Source: Cordylochernes scorpioides (taxonomy: Eukaryota > Arthropoda > Arachnida > Pseudoscorpiones > Chernetidae). From it: 64,000 bases of DNA. Of the stretch, positions 33,755 to 44,480 are shown in pieces. The stretch lies in NCBI GenBank assembly GCA_030710605.1, contig CP092872.1:96117794-96181793 (forward strand), read 5' to 3'. Numbering within the stretch: position 1 is the first letter of the stretch; the number at the start of each line of letters is the position of its first letter. The notes under the pieces were generated by a model. The model was not told the DNA's origin and ran no database searches. It worked only from the letters and a program-made list of their open reading frames with translations. The position numbers were made by a program, and so were the translations under genes.

Positions 33755-34655
33755 ACATAGTTAATTGTTACCAAAATTAATGAGAAGTGGTAAACAAAGA
33801 GATAAATGTGATTAGTTACATTTAGGTGATAAAATACCTACAGTTGTTCTCAGGAAAGGAGGCTCCTCTACCTTGAGGGAGTACTAAGGTATGTAGAATT
33901 CCTTTCTATTTATAAAACCAAAGAATAGAATTCAACAACAACAAAAAGACTTTTATTAGAGCCCATTGCCCTGTATGGATTCGTCATACAACAACAAAAC
34001 AATACAGCAATTTCTCCTCCCTTTCCCCATGTGCACGTGAACCTTTGTTTGAAAAGGGATTTATTTACACATCTGTTCTAAAACTTTCCTCACTACCTCT
34101 TTTGTGTATGAATCTATTTACAATTGATCTGTAGAAATTATAGAGTTCTATTGCTATATTTTTTCTTTTCTGAAATAGTTCTCAGCGTCTTCAGTGGGTT
34201 GCTAAATCTCCAGAAGGTGTTTTTAAAAGGAGTAGAATTAAAGTTTATCACAGGTTTGTACCATAAAGAGCGCGGGGTATACTTCTGTTATTTCGCAATA
34301 GGTACCTGGGATAAAGCCATTACATTGGAATAATGGAAGCGACCAGGGAATATGTCTCAAGAGGACTTATTAAAAAAAAGGGGACAAGTATGGCGGGGTT
34401 GTCCATTGTTTGTGTCTGGGGGAGCGGGCACATTCCAATGTCGAGACAATGGCTGTGATAGGGAGATATGCAAATTGAGAGAAATCATCGCTCACACATA
34501 ATTACACCCAACTTATTTCCATAATCCCCGCTTACATTTGTTTACCGGAAAATGTTGAACATTCATTGATTTCTGGGTTCTTATACAGCGCCATCCGTTT
34601 ATTGGAATTGGAACTATTTAACGCGATTTTTTGCATATTCTTTTACAAATTAAAA
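33755..34655. other. Intergenic, no supported gene
   Basis: A 69-codon frame (34,124-34,333) has no domain. Nothing else recognised. Confidence 0.45.
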
Positions 34656-34659
34656 CAAC

Positions 34660-34890
34660 TTATTGTCCTTACTGCGATGGGAAAAAAAATAGGAGTGCCT
34701 GGCTCATCAGTAGGGATTTGTTTCAATCATACTTAGTACTTATATATCAGTACTTATATAATGGTGTTTTATCTCTAAAGGTATTTAATTAAGCTTTAAG
34801 GACAGTAGCAATTTACTATTAAACTGAAGAAAGCGCTGAGAGGGTTCACTACTGATGAGCCAAGCCTTCTCATTTATTTCGTTCCTACTC
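34660..34890. repeat. Family E, inverted pair
   Basis: Minus-strand fragment at 34,660-34,712 (GTCCTTACTGCGATGGG, GGCTCATCAGTAGGG) faces a plus-strand copy at 34,815-34,890 (GAAGAAAGCGCTGAGAGGG, TTCACTACTGATGAGCCAAG, CCTTCTC). Confidence 0.75.
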
Positions 34891-35139
34891 GCAATAAGTT
34901 CTACAGAAGTAGCTTTAAGTGATTTATAAAATAATATATATATATATGAAGAGGCACCTCTCCCTTTAAATATGCATCAGAACAATTCATTATATCCATC
35001 TCCCTAGTAAAATAAAACTTTACTAGTGGTGATACGGATAAGACACAACACCAATTTTGACAAATTCGGACAAAAGCCAACCTGTATATATTTTTACTAA
35101 GGTAAAACACATTTTCTAATGCATATAAAGGGAGAATTT

Positions 35140-35250
35140 TTTTAAGGAGACGGAGGCTGTTCACACTTAGTTATCTCGTGTGTCTTCACAATAAAGGTCA
35201 CTGTAATATCTTTCAGAGTTATTGTCTGAATCCCGATATACATGACTACT
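35140..35250 (-). repeat. Family C repeat, single unit
   Basis: GTTATCTCGTGTGTCTTCA, AATAAAGGTCACTGTAATAT and CTGAATCCCGATATACATG match the 60-61 kb array. Confidence 0.85.
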
Positions 35251-35270
35251 TGAAATTGTAACCATTATTC

Positions 35271-35325
35271 CTGTAGAAGGGCAGCTTGCGCCCGAAAGCT
35301 CGAATTGATTTTTCAAATAAAGAAA
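35271..35325 (+). repeat. Hairpin-GAAAGCTC-AATAAAG module
   Basis: CTGTAGA, a GGGC/GCCC helix around AGCTTGC, GAAAGCTCG, then CAAATAAAG within 20 bases. The first strand has U where hammerheads need A6, so this is not a predicted ribozyme. Confidence 0.5.
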
Positions 35326-35364
35326 CTTATCCTTTTTGAATCTATTCGTTATCTACTTATATAT

Positions 35365-35937
35365 TTGCCTTATTCTGTCTGTTTGTCTGAAGCTCACGGA
35401 TAGAATGCGCGCTCATTGGCTGCAAGGGAACACGTGTCCTCCCTGCCCCCCTCTAGACAACCCTGTTATTCAAAAACCATACATCCAATCGCCATGAAAT
35501 TCTGGGATATTATTAGGTATATCCCCGGAAAGGTTTTCGAAAAATAATTTCTTGAATATCTTGAATATCCTTAGAGTTATTTGCAGAATTGTAGATATAA
35601 CTCGCAAGCAGCGCCGCCAGACGGTGATAGGCTTAAGCTTGCTGCTCCACCCCTGTTGACCTTGGGTCGTCGTGTGAGTCACAGCATGATGCAACAAAAA
35701 ACACTCTCTCTGGGGATTGCGGCGTCAACAACCTGTAAGTTTGTGCCTCTCTCATAAACCTGTCTATACAGACCACCCTGTCTATAGCGACCACTCTAGA
35801 CAACCCTGTTATCAGCTGTGTGATACATCCACCTGTCTATACAGACCACCCTGTTAATAGCGACCACCCAAGTCAACGTTTTTAGAATATATTCGCACTC
35901 GGGTAAACCCCGGGCGTTGCCCGGGCCATTCGTCTAG
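35365..35937 (+). mobile_element. Possible non-autonomous Helitron
   Basis: The 3' end has a perfect CCCGGGC-GTT-GCCCGGG hairpin eight or nine bases before CTAG (35,934-35,937), followed by T. The 5' boundary is uncertain. Internal duplicated text (ACCTGTCTATACAGACCACC at about 35,760 and 35,842) is present. Confidence 0.45.
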
Positions 35938-36480
35938 TTATACATAAGGTACAACTTCATTAAATTTATAGGGGAAGTTGTATATAATTTCCGGGAAACT
36001 GTATCCCTGGGTACTGTCCTAGCCGATAAGTAAGAGAGCGATCCGGTGTCACGTGGTGTGCCGACAGTGTGTAAATAAGTATTTACTGAGGTAAATAGGT
36101 GTCAGTTTAATGTTTGGCGACACTCCCGCTGCCCCTTTTTTTAGAACTCAAATATTGGCCGAGAAGTTTGTGTTTGTTTAGCCAATGGCTTTTTATTTCT
36201 GTTTTATAGAAATTTCTTTGTCTCTTATTTTCTACTTCTCGAGTATAGTGTACCCCGCGCACAGTTAGTTTATATTTGTAACAATAGATGGCGCGTTACT
36301 ACAATACATTTAATGGATGCCTATATAGTATGTTTTGTTATTGTCGTTTTGTGAATTTTTGACCGAAGAGATATGGATATATTTATGTATATTTTTTTAC
36401 ACTGTCCCCTTTAAACTTACGTCATAGTTTAACCACTTTAAAGAGAAATTCCTACAAAGCAAATCAATCTAATATGATTT
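35938..36480. other. Intergenic
   Basis: Nothing recognised. Confidence 0.45.
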
Positions 36481-36484
36481 TATA

Positions 36485-36575
36485 ACGGTTTGGTGGATTA
36501 AACTGGCGAAACAGCTGACAGGGTTCACCTCTGATGAGCCAGGCCTTTCCAATATTATTTTTCAACGCAGTAAAT
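36485..36575 (+). repeat. Family E copy
   Basis: ATTAAACTGGCGAAACAGCT, GGGTTCACCTCTGATGAGCC, AGGCC. CTGGC before GAAA and GCCAG after CTGATGA form five perfect pairs. Confidence 0.8.
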
Positions 36576-37260
36576 GCGTAGTTTTTATTTGAATACAAAG
36601 AGGGTTTATTTGTTTCATACTTAAGTTAGATACTCAAGGCATGATGTGTATCGGTACAAAGATTATTTTACAAATTTTGGATCAAAGATATTTTGCGAGC
36701 TATCTTCCTTTAAACCAATTATCTAAATTTTATTTGTTTACCCCTTCACACAAAGAAATAAAACTGTTTAGAAGTTAAACGCTCCAAATATTCTAGTTAT
36801 ATAGAAAAGTTACACACAAAAAATTGAATTTTAAATTGCTGGTATTCAAAATTAAGTGGACAAACTCTTTTATTAAATAAAAACCTAATATTTATTGAAG
36901 CTAAAAACACTAAATTTGGTGAAAATATGCAAATTTATCAGATAAATCCACCTGTTACCATATTTTGCTTTTAACTTGGAGATATGCAAATTATGAATAA
37001 TACTTATTAAGCGTTCGCTCTGTTATCGCGCGCATCATGTAAACCACCTTCCAATATCTTTCTTACAGCAGCGGGAACTGTACTGTTGTCTTTAGCTGAC
37101 GCTACTAGCGCCTACCCCCCCACCTGTGTAAATAGAGATATGTAAATATAAGCTGGTGTCCACAGGTTCCATAAACACCCCTAAGCTGCCTTCCTGAGGT
37201 AAAATACAGGGTATATAACAAAACAAATCCGATACAATAGTAGAGCGGTCTAGAGATTAA
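36576..37260. other. Intergenic
   Basis: Two ATATGCAAATT octamers (about 36,925 and 36,975). No gene seen. Confidence 0.45.
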
Positions 37261-37261
37261 T

Positions 37262-37490
37262 TTGGTTGTTGTTGTTGTCGTGTCCAATGAAGAGCCTCAG
37301 ATGTCTCGATGCATCTCTATCACAGCAGCAGCAATGTCCACTATCTTGGGTGTGTAAAGCTGCTGCTCTGAATCCATGTCAATTTTCTGCAAAACTGTGA
37401 CCATTGCTGGGCATGAGAATATGTGGGTAGGTGTTAGTTCCACATCAGGACAAATGTTGTATGTCCTTTAGGTTCTTGTGCCATCTGGAT
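37262..37490 (-). pseudogene. LINE 3' tail
   Basis: Minus strand gives LTPTHIFSCPAMVTVL-like text, LYTPKI, a stop and the GACACGACAACAACAAC tail, as at 31,680-31,905. Confidence 0.75.
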
Positions 37491-37795
37491 GTATTGTCGT
37501 TCCTTTGTAGTGTTTTGTTCTGAGTCTTGTTATAGTTTTTGTAATTATTCTCTCAGAGTTTATTTCAAATATTTGATATTTTCTTATTTTTGTTTAATTA
37601 TCTTGTATTTTTCCGAAGCATCAGCGTCAAATACTGACATTTGTTCTTTCCTTTGGCTCAACTTTCTGGCTTCCTTTTCCAATTCATCTGCCAATATCAT
37701 TACACCTGATCCCAACAGGGGCAGGAATCCATTGTAGAATGCAGTTCTTCTCCAATGGTTCCAGTTAGGTAAGTAATGAGTGTATTTTCTGCGTG
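37491..37795. other. Intergenic, no supported gene
   Basis: An 82-codon frame at 37,489-37,737 is hydrophobic but unrecognised. Confidence 0.4.
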
Positions 37796-37799
37796 ATTA

Positions 37800-37885
37800 A
37801 TTTGTTGAAATCGCATAGAGAGTTGGTTCACCACTGATGAGACAAACCCTCTCATTCGATACATTTTATCATTGCAGTAAGTTCT
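37800..37885 (+). repeat. Family E copy
   Basis: TTTGTTGAAATCGC, GGTTCACCACTGATGAGACA, AACCCTCTC. TTTGTT before GAAA pairs with GACAAA after CTGATGA, a compensated variant of GGC/GCC. Confidence 0.75.
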
Positions 37886-38480
37886 GTAGAGATAGTATTG
37901 GATGATATATATATGAAAAGAAACACATTCCTAAAAAATTAATGAATACAAATTGTATCAATAGATGAATTTATAAATAGAGATATGCAAATAAATAAAC
38001 AGGATGACTGCTGGGCGTTACGGTTGTCTCTGCGTTGTCGGATCCTTACACAAGGATCTTACACAGTACTGTACATTGCAGCACTTTACAGGAACATTGG
38101 GGAATTGATTATGTTAGAGAAGAATAAATGACAGAGATTTTTCTTTACGAAGGATAATAACAGAGGATTGACGTCATTGCGTCCTGCAGAAGTGAAAATC
38201 CCACGCTGGCGCACATGTGAGCGGGAACATTTCAAGAATAATTTTACTTAAACATCTGTTGATGTAATAGAATCCAACGAATTAGTCTCACGCCACAAAC
38301 ATTTACCATTGCAGAATAAAGATATCAAACGCCAGATACATCCTTGTATAACCAATAACAAGTAAATCCTAATATATCCAAATAATTCCCACAAAAATAC
38401 ACAACTATCTAAATAAACTTGTTTTAAAAGTAGAGAGAGAGAATGACAAACAATATATAAAAATATTTATCAATATTACA
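37886..38480. other. Intergenic
   Basis: Nothing recognised. Confidence 0.45.
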
Positions 38481-38484
38481 AAAA

Positions 38485-38660
38485 GAAAAACATCCTAGAC
38501 TCGAACCCATGATCTCATATCTAATTTTGTATGTGAATTTCGTTGTTCTATGAACTATTTGAACTAAAGAAACACTTCACGGTGATTGGCTAATGAACTT
38601 AACGCTGATGATAGGCTGGTTAATGTTATGCTTGCTCTGTTCCTGTAGAACTTTTACAAA
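38485..38660 (-). repeat. Repeat with 3'-terminal tRNA-like part (SINE2)
   Basis: Minus strand: TTCTACAGGAACAGAGC, CAGCGTTAAGTTCATTAGCC, AATCACC, then box A-like TAGTTCAAATAG and box B-like GGGTTCGAGTC. Inverted copy at 39,345-39,530. Confidence 0.65.
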
Positions 38661-39311
38661 GCAGTTAATAGGAACTTGGATTTATCTCCTCCACTACATG
38701 ATGGTGATTGATCATCGTGAGGATATCGTTGTAATGAGAGAGGAGAATCTGACTGGTTTCTTAATAAAGACTTTGTGAGTTTATATGTGTTAATACCATG
38801 TGACATTGAACAGCCAATCAGGGAAGCGCGAATAAAACTGACAAACATAAAACAATGAAAAGAATAATATATTATAGTGGTTAACAAAACGTATATAGGA
38901 GATGGAGATAGAAAATATGCAAATATAAATAAAATAAATAAAGTACATACACCTGGGAGAAATAATATATGTATTATTTGGCGGATAGAAGAAGTCGGGA
39001 AGAAGAAGAAGAAATATATTTCTGGGACTTAAGCTGCTTGGACGGCAATTTTTTAGGATGATCCCTCGGCGGATAAAACTTACTTGGTGTGTTGGGGAGT
39101 TTTATTCTCACACCACTTTTATTCTAATTTCACACCCTGGCTGCTTATATTTATTACAGTCGATTCATACATTGGGTTTGTAGACTTCTCCTAGAATGGA
39201 GATTTGTACATTGAAACTGTGTGTTTTAGAGACCAATATACCACAATATACGTCTCTTAAGGTATATATATGTAAATATATACAAAATATAAAAATGTGT
39301 GTATGCAACAA
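38661..39311. other. Intergenic
   Basis: No gene seen. An ATATGCAAATAT octamer lies near 38,918. Confidence 0.45.
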
Positions 39312-39580
39312 TGTAATGCCTCGATAAAGGTTGGCGTTCAGCAAATTTCTACAGGAACAGAACAAGCATGACATTAACCAGCCTATCATCAGCGTTAAGT
39401 TCATTAGCCAATCACCATGCAGTGTTTCTTTAGTTCAGATAGTTCATAGAACAACGAAATTCACATACAAAATTAGATATGAAATCATGGGTTCGAGTCT
39501 AGGAAGTTCTCTCTTTTTTGTAATATTGGCAAATAAATATTTTATTCAATCCAATATATGCCTTTTTATTATCTAATATG
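39312..39580 (+). repeat. Family A monomer interrupted by SINE2
   Basis: TGCCTCGATAAAGGTTGGCG and TTCAG break at 39,345; family A resumes at about 39,527 with TATTGGCAAATAAATATTTT and ends ATATATGCCTTTTTATTATC. The intervening ~185 bp is a SINE2 copy. The 3' half of the hairpin is missing. Confidence 0.8.
39345..39530 (+). repeat. SINE2 copy inside family A
   Basis: TTCTACAGGAACAGAACAAG, CAGCGTTAAGTTCATTAGCC, box A-like TAGTTCAGATAG and box B-like GGGTTCGAGTC. The tRNA-like part lies at the 3' end, unlike usual SINEs. Confidence 0.65.
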
Positions 39581-40055
39581 TAAATAGGTATAAATCTACT
39601 AAATGTCATTGGTTTTTTTACTTTTTATTATTTAGATTTGAAGATTCCGTAGTAAATCTAAGTATAAGACTGTAAGTCTTAATAAAGGCTTTTGTAAGTA
39701 TGTAAATATGTAGGTATAAATACGAACCAACATTTTACGATAGATTTTAAACCTGACGGGATTCTTTATATATAAACGTATCGATGAATAAAAAAATATA
39801 TTCTATCTTTTAGCCGGACAATGATCTTTAGCCACCGAAATCTTGCCAGTATGCAATTAAGAAATGTGTATATATGCAAATATGTAGGTATAAATAGGAA
39901 TAAAACATGTCTATGTACTAAATAGGGGATAATGTCTAGTTTTATTCGCTTTATGAATAAATATATTACTCTTTTAAAAGACAATATCACGCGCCATCTA
40001 TATATGACAAATAAAACTATTTAGCACAGATTTTTAAAAAATAATAAAACTTTCA
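39581..40055. other. Intergenic
   Basis: Contains the hairpin/AATAAA element at 39,665-39,690. No gene seen. Confidence 0.45.
39665..39690 (+). repeat. Hairpin abutting AATAAA
   Basis: AAGACT-GTA-AGTCTT hairpin immediately followed by AATAAAGGC. Same layout as 50,624 and 55,849. Confidence 0.6.
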
Positions 40056-40059
40056 ATTT

Positions 40060-40265
40060 TACATACTGCGATGAAAGATATTGGAAAGGGTTTGGCTCAT
40101 CAGTGGTGAACCCTCCCAGGGGTTTCGTCAGTTGAATTCACCAGACCGCTTTTTAGGATTCTGCTATTGTATTGGACGATTCTGTTTTATAAGCGACACA
40201 CTGTAAGGTAGAATCATTGATGAACCAAACCTTTACATTATTTTCCATCACAGTAAATAACAATA
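40060..40265 (-). repeat. Family E copy with flank
   Basis: Minus strand: CAACTGACGAAACCCCTGGG, AGGGTTCACCACTGATGAGC, CAAACCCTTTCC, CATCGCAGTATG. The upstream flank includes ATTCTACC and AGCGGTCTGG as in the 55 kb and 58 kb copies. Confidence 0.8.
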
Positions 40266-40564
40266 GAAGGTGTTTGTTATTTGAAAAATAAATATGTTTG
40301 CTTAATGATAATGCTGCTTTTTGAAATTATACTTAGCTACGCTGTGTTTGATAAAACACATGGTAAATATTTTTTAAAAACTATTATAGATAACTCAGCC
40401 TATATCTAGGATATATATAAAATATGGTGTTGGAAATATGTAAATTATCTCTGAGTGTCTATGCAAATATTTTCTATGTAAATGAACGATCACCTGTAAA
40501 TAACTCATCTTTTCTAAGCTTTTATGCACCAGGGCGAATCCTGTGTTGGGCATAGATCCCCAAT

Positions 40565-40862
40565 AAAAGGCTTGTTGTTGTCGTGTCTAATGAAGAGCCT
40601 CAGATGCACACCACAGCGGTAGCAATGTCCACTATCTTGGGTGTGTAAAGTTCTGGGTCCATGTCAATTTTCTGCTGTTGTTGTCGTGTCCAATGAAGAG
40701 CCACAGATGTCTCCATACATCTCTATCACAGCAGTCGTTCTCTATCTTGGGTGTGTAAAGTTCTGGGTCCATGCCAATTTTCTGCAAGGCTGCGGCAATT
40801 GCTGGGCATGAGAATATGTGTGTAGGTGTTAGTTCCACACCAGGAAAATTGTTATCATTGTT
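40565..40862 (-). pseudogene. LINE 3' tail with internal tandem duplication
   Basis: Minus strand starts GVELTPTHIFSCPAIAAALQ then KIGMDPELYTPKI. The final ~105 bp (MDPE/LYTPKI, GAGACATCTG, GACACGACAAC) occurs twice in tandem. Confidence 0.8.
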
Positions 40863-41370
40863 GTATTCCCTACGTCTCGAGTGCGCCAAATAGGCAACTC
40901 TTCAATATATATTTCGAGAGAGAATATTAATAAATAAAAACTTTATAAAACAATAAATATCTGTTATATTTAAATAAACAAAACAATAGAGTTTATTGCC
41001 ACGAAGTTTTATCCCTATTTTATTTTCAATTAATTAGAATTTAAATCTACTTTCTCTCTAAAATAAAACTCTAATGCTCTTTAAATAAATTGACTTTTCC
41101 CCGAAACATAATCCGGGGGATTGTAATTGAGAGAAAAATGTTTATTTATTGTTTTACCATTTACAAATGTTTTGAAATAGTTTAAGATTGTGTAGGCTTA
41201 ATCAAGTGAGGATATACAGCGGAAGGTCTTGTGCTGTACTTGTGTTCGTATATTGCTGCATCGTGTTTCCCATAATGCTAAATATTGAGTAGGAAATATT
41301 ATACAAATGTTTATACACCCATGGACGAAACATAAGGATGTGGAAAGTTTTTGATGTCGGCAGTCCTGAT
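40863..41370. other. Intergenic
   Basis: Nothing recognised. Confidence 0.45.
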
Positions 41371-41371
41371 T

Positions 41372-41515
41372 TTTTTTGAAGGAGACAGAGGTTGTTTACA
41401 CTTAGTTATCTCGTGTGTCTTCAATAAATGTCACTGTAATATCTTTCAGACTTATTGTCTAAATCCCGATATACATGCTGAAAGGTACAACTTCCTTAAG
41501 TTTTGTCCATGAGTA
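41372..41515 (-). repeat. Family C repeat, single unit
   Basis: GAAGGAGACAGAGG, CTTAGTTATCTCGTGTGTCT, AATAAATGTCACTG, CCCGATATACATGCTGAAAG and CTTAAGTTTTGTCCATGAGT. Confidence 0.88.
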
Positions 41516-41772
41516 GATATGTAGTGAATCAAACCGCAGTCTGAGGGTTGTGTCTCTTCTGGTATCTACATTTGTAGCGCTAGAGGGTGTCACATGTACA
41601 TTAGCATGGTTAAAGGAACACGTTGTTTTAGATGTCCAGAGGCACAGCCTTACTACTGGACTGGCCCAGCTCGATCCTGCATCGTCGGTACGTCACCCCA
41701 GACTCTCTGCCAGCATTCCCGGTCAACTGGTTCAGCTCTGTTACAGGCTGTGACTAGAACTTTACACTAGAC

Positions 41773-41969
41773 CAGAGGTCGGCAAAATTTTGAGTCGAAA
41801 GAGTCAAAAGTTGCAATTTAGAAAATTTAAAAGTTTTAAAGAACCACAATTTTTTTCTTGCTAACAATAAATAGTACTTGCATAAATAATATTCGCGTAT
41901 GGAACGATATAAAGAGCCGCAGCTTCACATCCGAAGAGCCGCATGTGTCTCGCAGTTTGCCGACCTCTG
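41773..41969. mobile_element. hAT-type MITE, 197 bp
   Basis: CAGAGGTCGGCAAA and TTTGCCGACCTCTG are perfect terminal inverted repeats. The flanking 8-mers CACTAGAC and TCCTAGAC agree at six of eight positions, an 8-bp target duplication as in hAT elements. AAGAGCCGCA repeats internally. Non-coding. Confidence 0.85.
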
Positions 41970-43194
41970 TCCTAGACTACTGGTAAGCCCGGGTAGTTGG
42001 TGTTTCAGGAACCCGGGTTATACCTATTTCTCCTACCTTCCCCCCTGGGGTCCTGGTAAGTATTCTGTCAGTGAGACCTCACACCACCTAAAGTGAAATT
42101 CTGACACGCGGGGAAACAATGGAAATGATTCACTCTCGAGGTGAAAGCCATTGTTGATGTGAGTATTACATTCTGGTGTGCGCAGCTGATGCACATGGCA
42201 TAGCAATGAGTTGTTCACATGACCCACTTCTGCAGTGAATCACTTCCGGCTTCTCTCGCAGGAAGTCGTCTGGACAACTTGGTATTTGTTCAGGAACTTC
42301 CTCCATGGAAGCGGTTGTAACCTTTAAGATGATTTGTCGCGGTGTGAGTGAACTTCGGGTTATGTGGCGCCGTGCAGAGAGTCAGCTTCATGAAGCTATA
42401 TGTAAAAGTTGCATAGTCCTCTATATCGACTTTATTTTTTTCTTGAATATTAATTTATTTGAATTAAAAAAAAAAAAGGTTTTAAAATAAATATCTCTTA
42501 TATATAAGGAAAATTGAAGGTAAATAGCACAGACAATATTTGAATATGGTTAGGATATGTAAAGTGGGTGTACTTACAGCTATCTTCTTTCTTATCCCAG
42601 AACTTAAAATTGGAGACTTCATGAAGGCGATGGGAAAAGGTACGTCCAAAGAATCTGAAGCACATCCTATGGCAGTCAGACTTAGCTTTAGCTGAGGTTG
42701 CTCTTAACATGGGGAAGACACATCTTTGCTGCCGACTCTAACATGGGTTAAGGCATAGCTGTTTGTTGGTAGTGCTTACTTTTAATGGCGACATAGCATT
42801 TTTTCCCATTCACCCAGGATGGTTGTTAAGTTTTGTAGTTTGATAGATGGTAGCGCTATACCACAGGCTAACCCACTACACTCTGTTGATGGCTGTCGGC
42901 CCGAGACTACTTATTAGAAATGGCCGTTTCCATCACCTGAAGACCCGCCTAGTAAGATTCACAATTCCCCTTAGGGAGATTTAGACTTTCCTGGAGCTAT
43001 CTATGTAGATATGTTGCGGCGAAAGGACTTAGGAGAATGATCGCCTGGGACCTGAACACCGGGTGGCCTGTTGATTTCTGGTATATTCCTGAAGTCGGTC
43101 CAGCTAACTGATGGAAGGTGATACAGAACGACTGCCTCTTCAGTCCAAGGCTGGAACAAGGAGGTCCCAGAGAGACGTCTTTTTAAAAATTAAT
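41970..43194. other. Intergenic, no supported gene
   Basis: No frame over 75 codons carries a domain; nothing repetitive recognised. Confidence 0.45.
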
Positions 43195-43505
43195 ATTATT
43201 CCTAGTATACATGGTACAGACCTTGATAATCATGGTGGGTAGAAGCTAGCGACTGATTTTACTGTAAGTGCATCATATGTCTACTACACAGGGGAAAAGC
43301 AGATCAACGCTTACATTTACAAGTATGCCAGAGAGTCCCGTTTGATTACTTGCACTCACTGGTGTGGTTGGACTTTTGAAAGAATCGGGGGCCATTGAAG
43401 CATTGTTTAATCAGAAAAAAAGTGTTCAATGCGGGATTCGATCCCGGGTCGTAGCGGTCTAAGACCAACGGTTTAGACCACTCATCCACCGACTCCCAGA
43501 GAGAC
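43195..43505 (-). mobile_element. tRNA-derived SINE1, most complete copy
   Basis: The 5' head (43,505 to ~43,420) is tRNA-like: box A-like TGGATGAGTGG and box B GGATCGAATCC. After a short A-rich link the body reads CCAGTGAGTGCAAGTAATCA, GGCATACTTGTAAATGTAAG, TAGACATATGATGCACTTAC and ACCATGATTATCAAGGTC. About 310 bp. Fragments are at 12,405, 22,625, 26,543/27,032, 28,890 and 60,150. Confidence 0.85.
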
Positions 43506-44190
43506 GTGTGACTCAGCAGAATAAAAGTCCCATTCATTGGGAATGGAAACCAGGAATGGTCACAGCACTTAGGACTTGGGAAGAGGCTAAGAACATCAAT
43601 AGGGGGAGGACATATGACTCCTACGGGTGAATGAAAGCAAATATCTGTGTGTTGAAGATGTATATAGGGATATGCAAATACATCAGGCAGAGCATCGCAG
43701 TCAATTAGAAGAATGGGTCGACTAAATCGATTTTCTCCAGAGATTCTGATATAATGACAATAACTTGAATTTAAAGAGAGGAAATATGTAAATAGAGGTA
43801 AGGGTAAAGTAAATTTGCATAGATCATGCGAGAGCCCGGGTAACTGCCGCTGAGGAGAGATGCCTTATCATCATGTTGCCATCATCATCGTCTCGAAATA
43901 GCTCCCGTAACAATTAGGAACTGTACCTCTGGCGTCGGGTTGCTGCTGCTGCGTGCTTGCTTGCGTCGTATCTGCTGATTGGCCACTTCCGGCCTCTAGG
44001 CACAAGGCATGCAAATCAATTGTAGATATTCTGTTAGGTATGGGAGCTGATAAACTTTCAATTAGGATAATAAGTGGGGAAAATAGGGTCTCTATATGTC
44101 TTCTGCATATTTCCTTTGACTAGTTACATTGAAAATTTTAACAGATTAAATAAATATTTTGTAAAATGGTCTTTTGAAATCATCAAACGA
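43506..44190. other. Intergenic
   Basis: Nothing recognised beyond ATGCAAA octamers. Confidence 0.45.
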
Positions 44191-44194
44191 AAGT

Positions 44195-44480
44195 AAAATA
44201 TATATAAATAGTCAGTGCACAATGCACTGTAACAGTTTTCTTCTCATCAATGCAATACGAAAGCGAAAACTGAAACGGATAGACTATGCAATAAGACATG
44301 AAAATCTACTAAAAGGATTATTTGAAGGATATACTGATATTATCATAGATCAAGAAAATACCCTTGTACTATATTTGTGGACCAAGTGAAGAGAGAAACC
44401 AAGAAGTCTTACCACCATTTGATTTGGAGTATGGCTATGGATCTTTCATCTTGTAGGAGCTTGATTGAGAATGCACATTA
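44195..44480 (+). pseudogene. LINE ORF2 C-terminal remnant, copy 3
   Basis: RKRKLKRIDYAIRHENLL then KGLFEGYTDI continue to a stop; after a frame change QVKRETKKSYHHLIWSM appears, the same peptide as at 270-400. The RHENLLKGLFEG layout supports LINE reverse-transcriptase origin, with no intact frame. Confidence 0.55.

Noticed and set aside
35271-35300. Active hammerhead at CTGTAGA...GAAAGCTC
   Set aside because: The core has U where A is required at position 6 and lacks a clear helix I.
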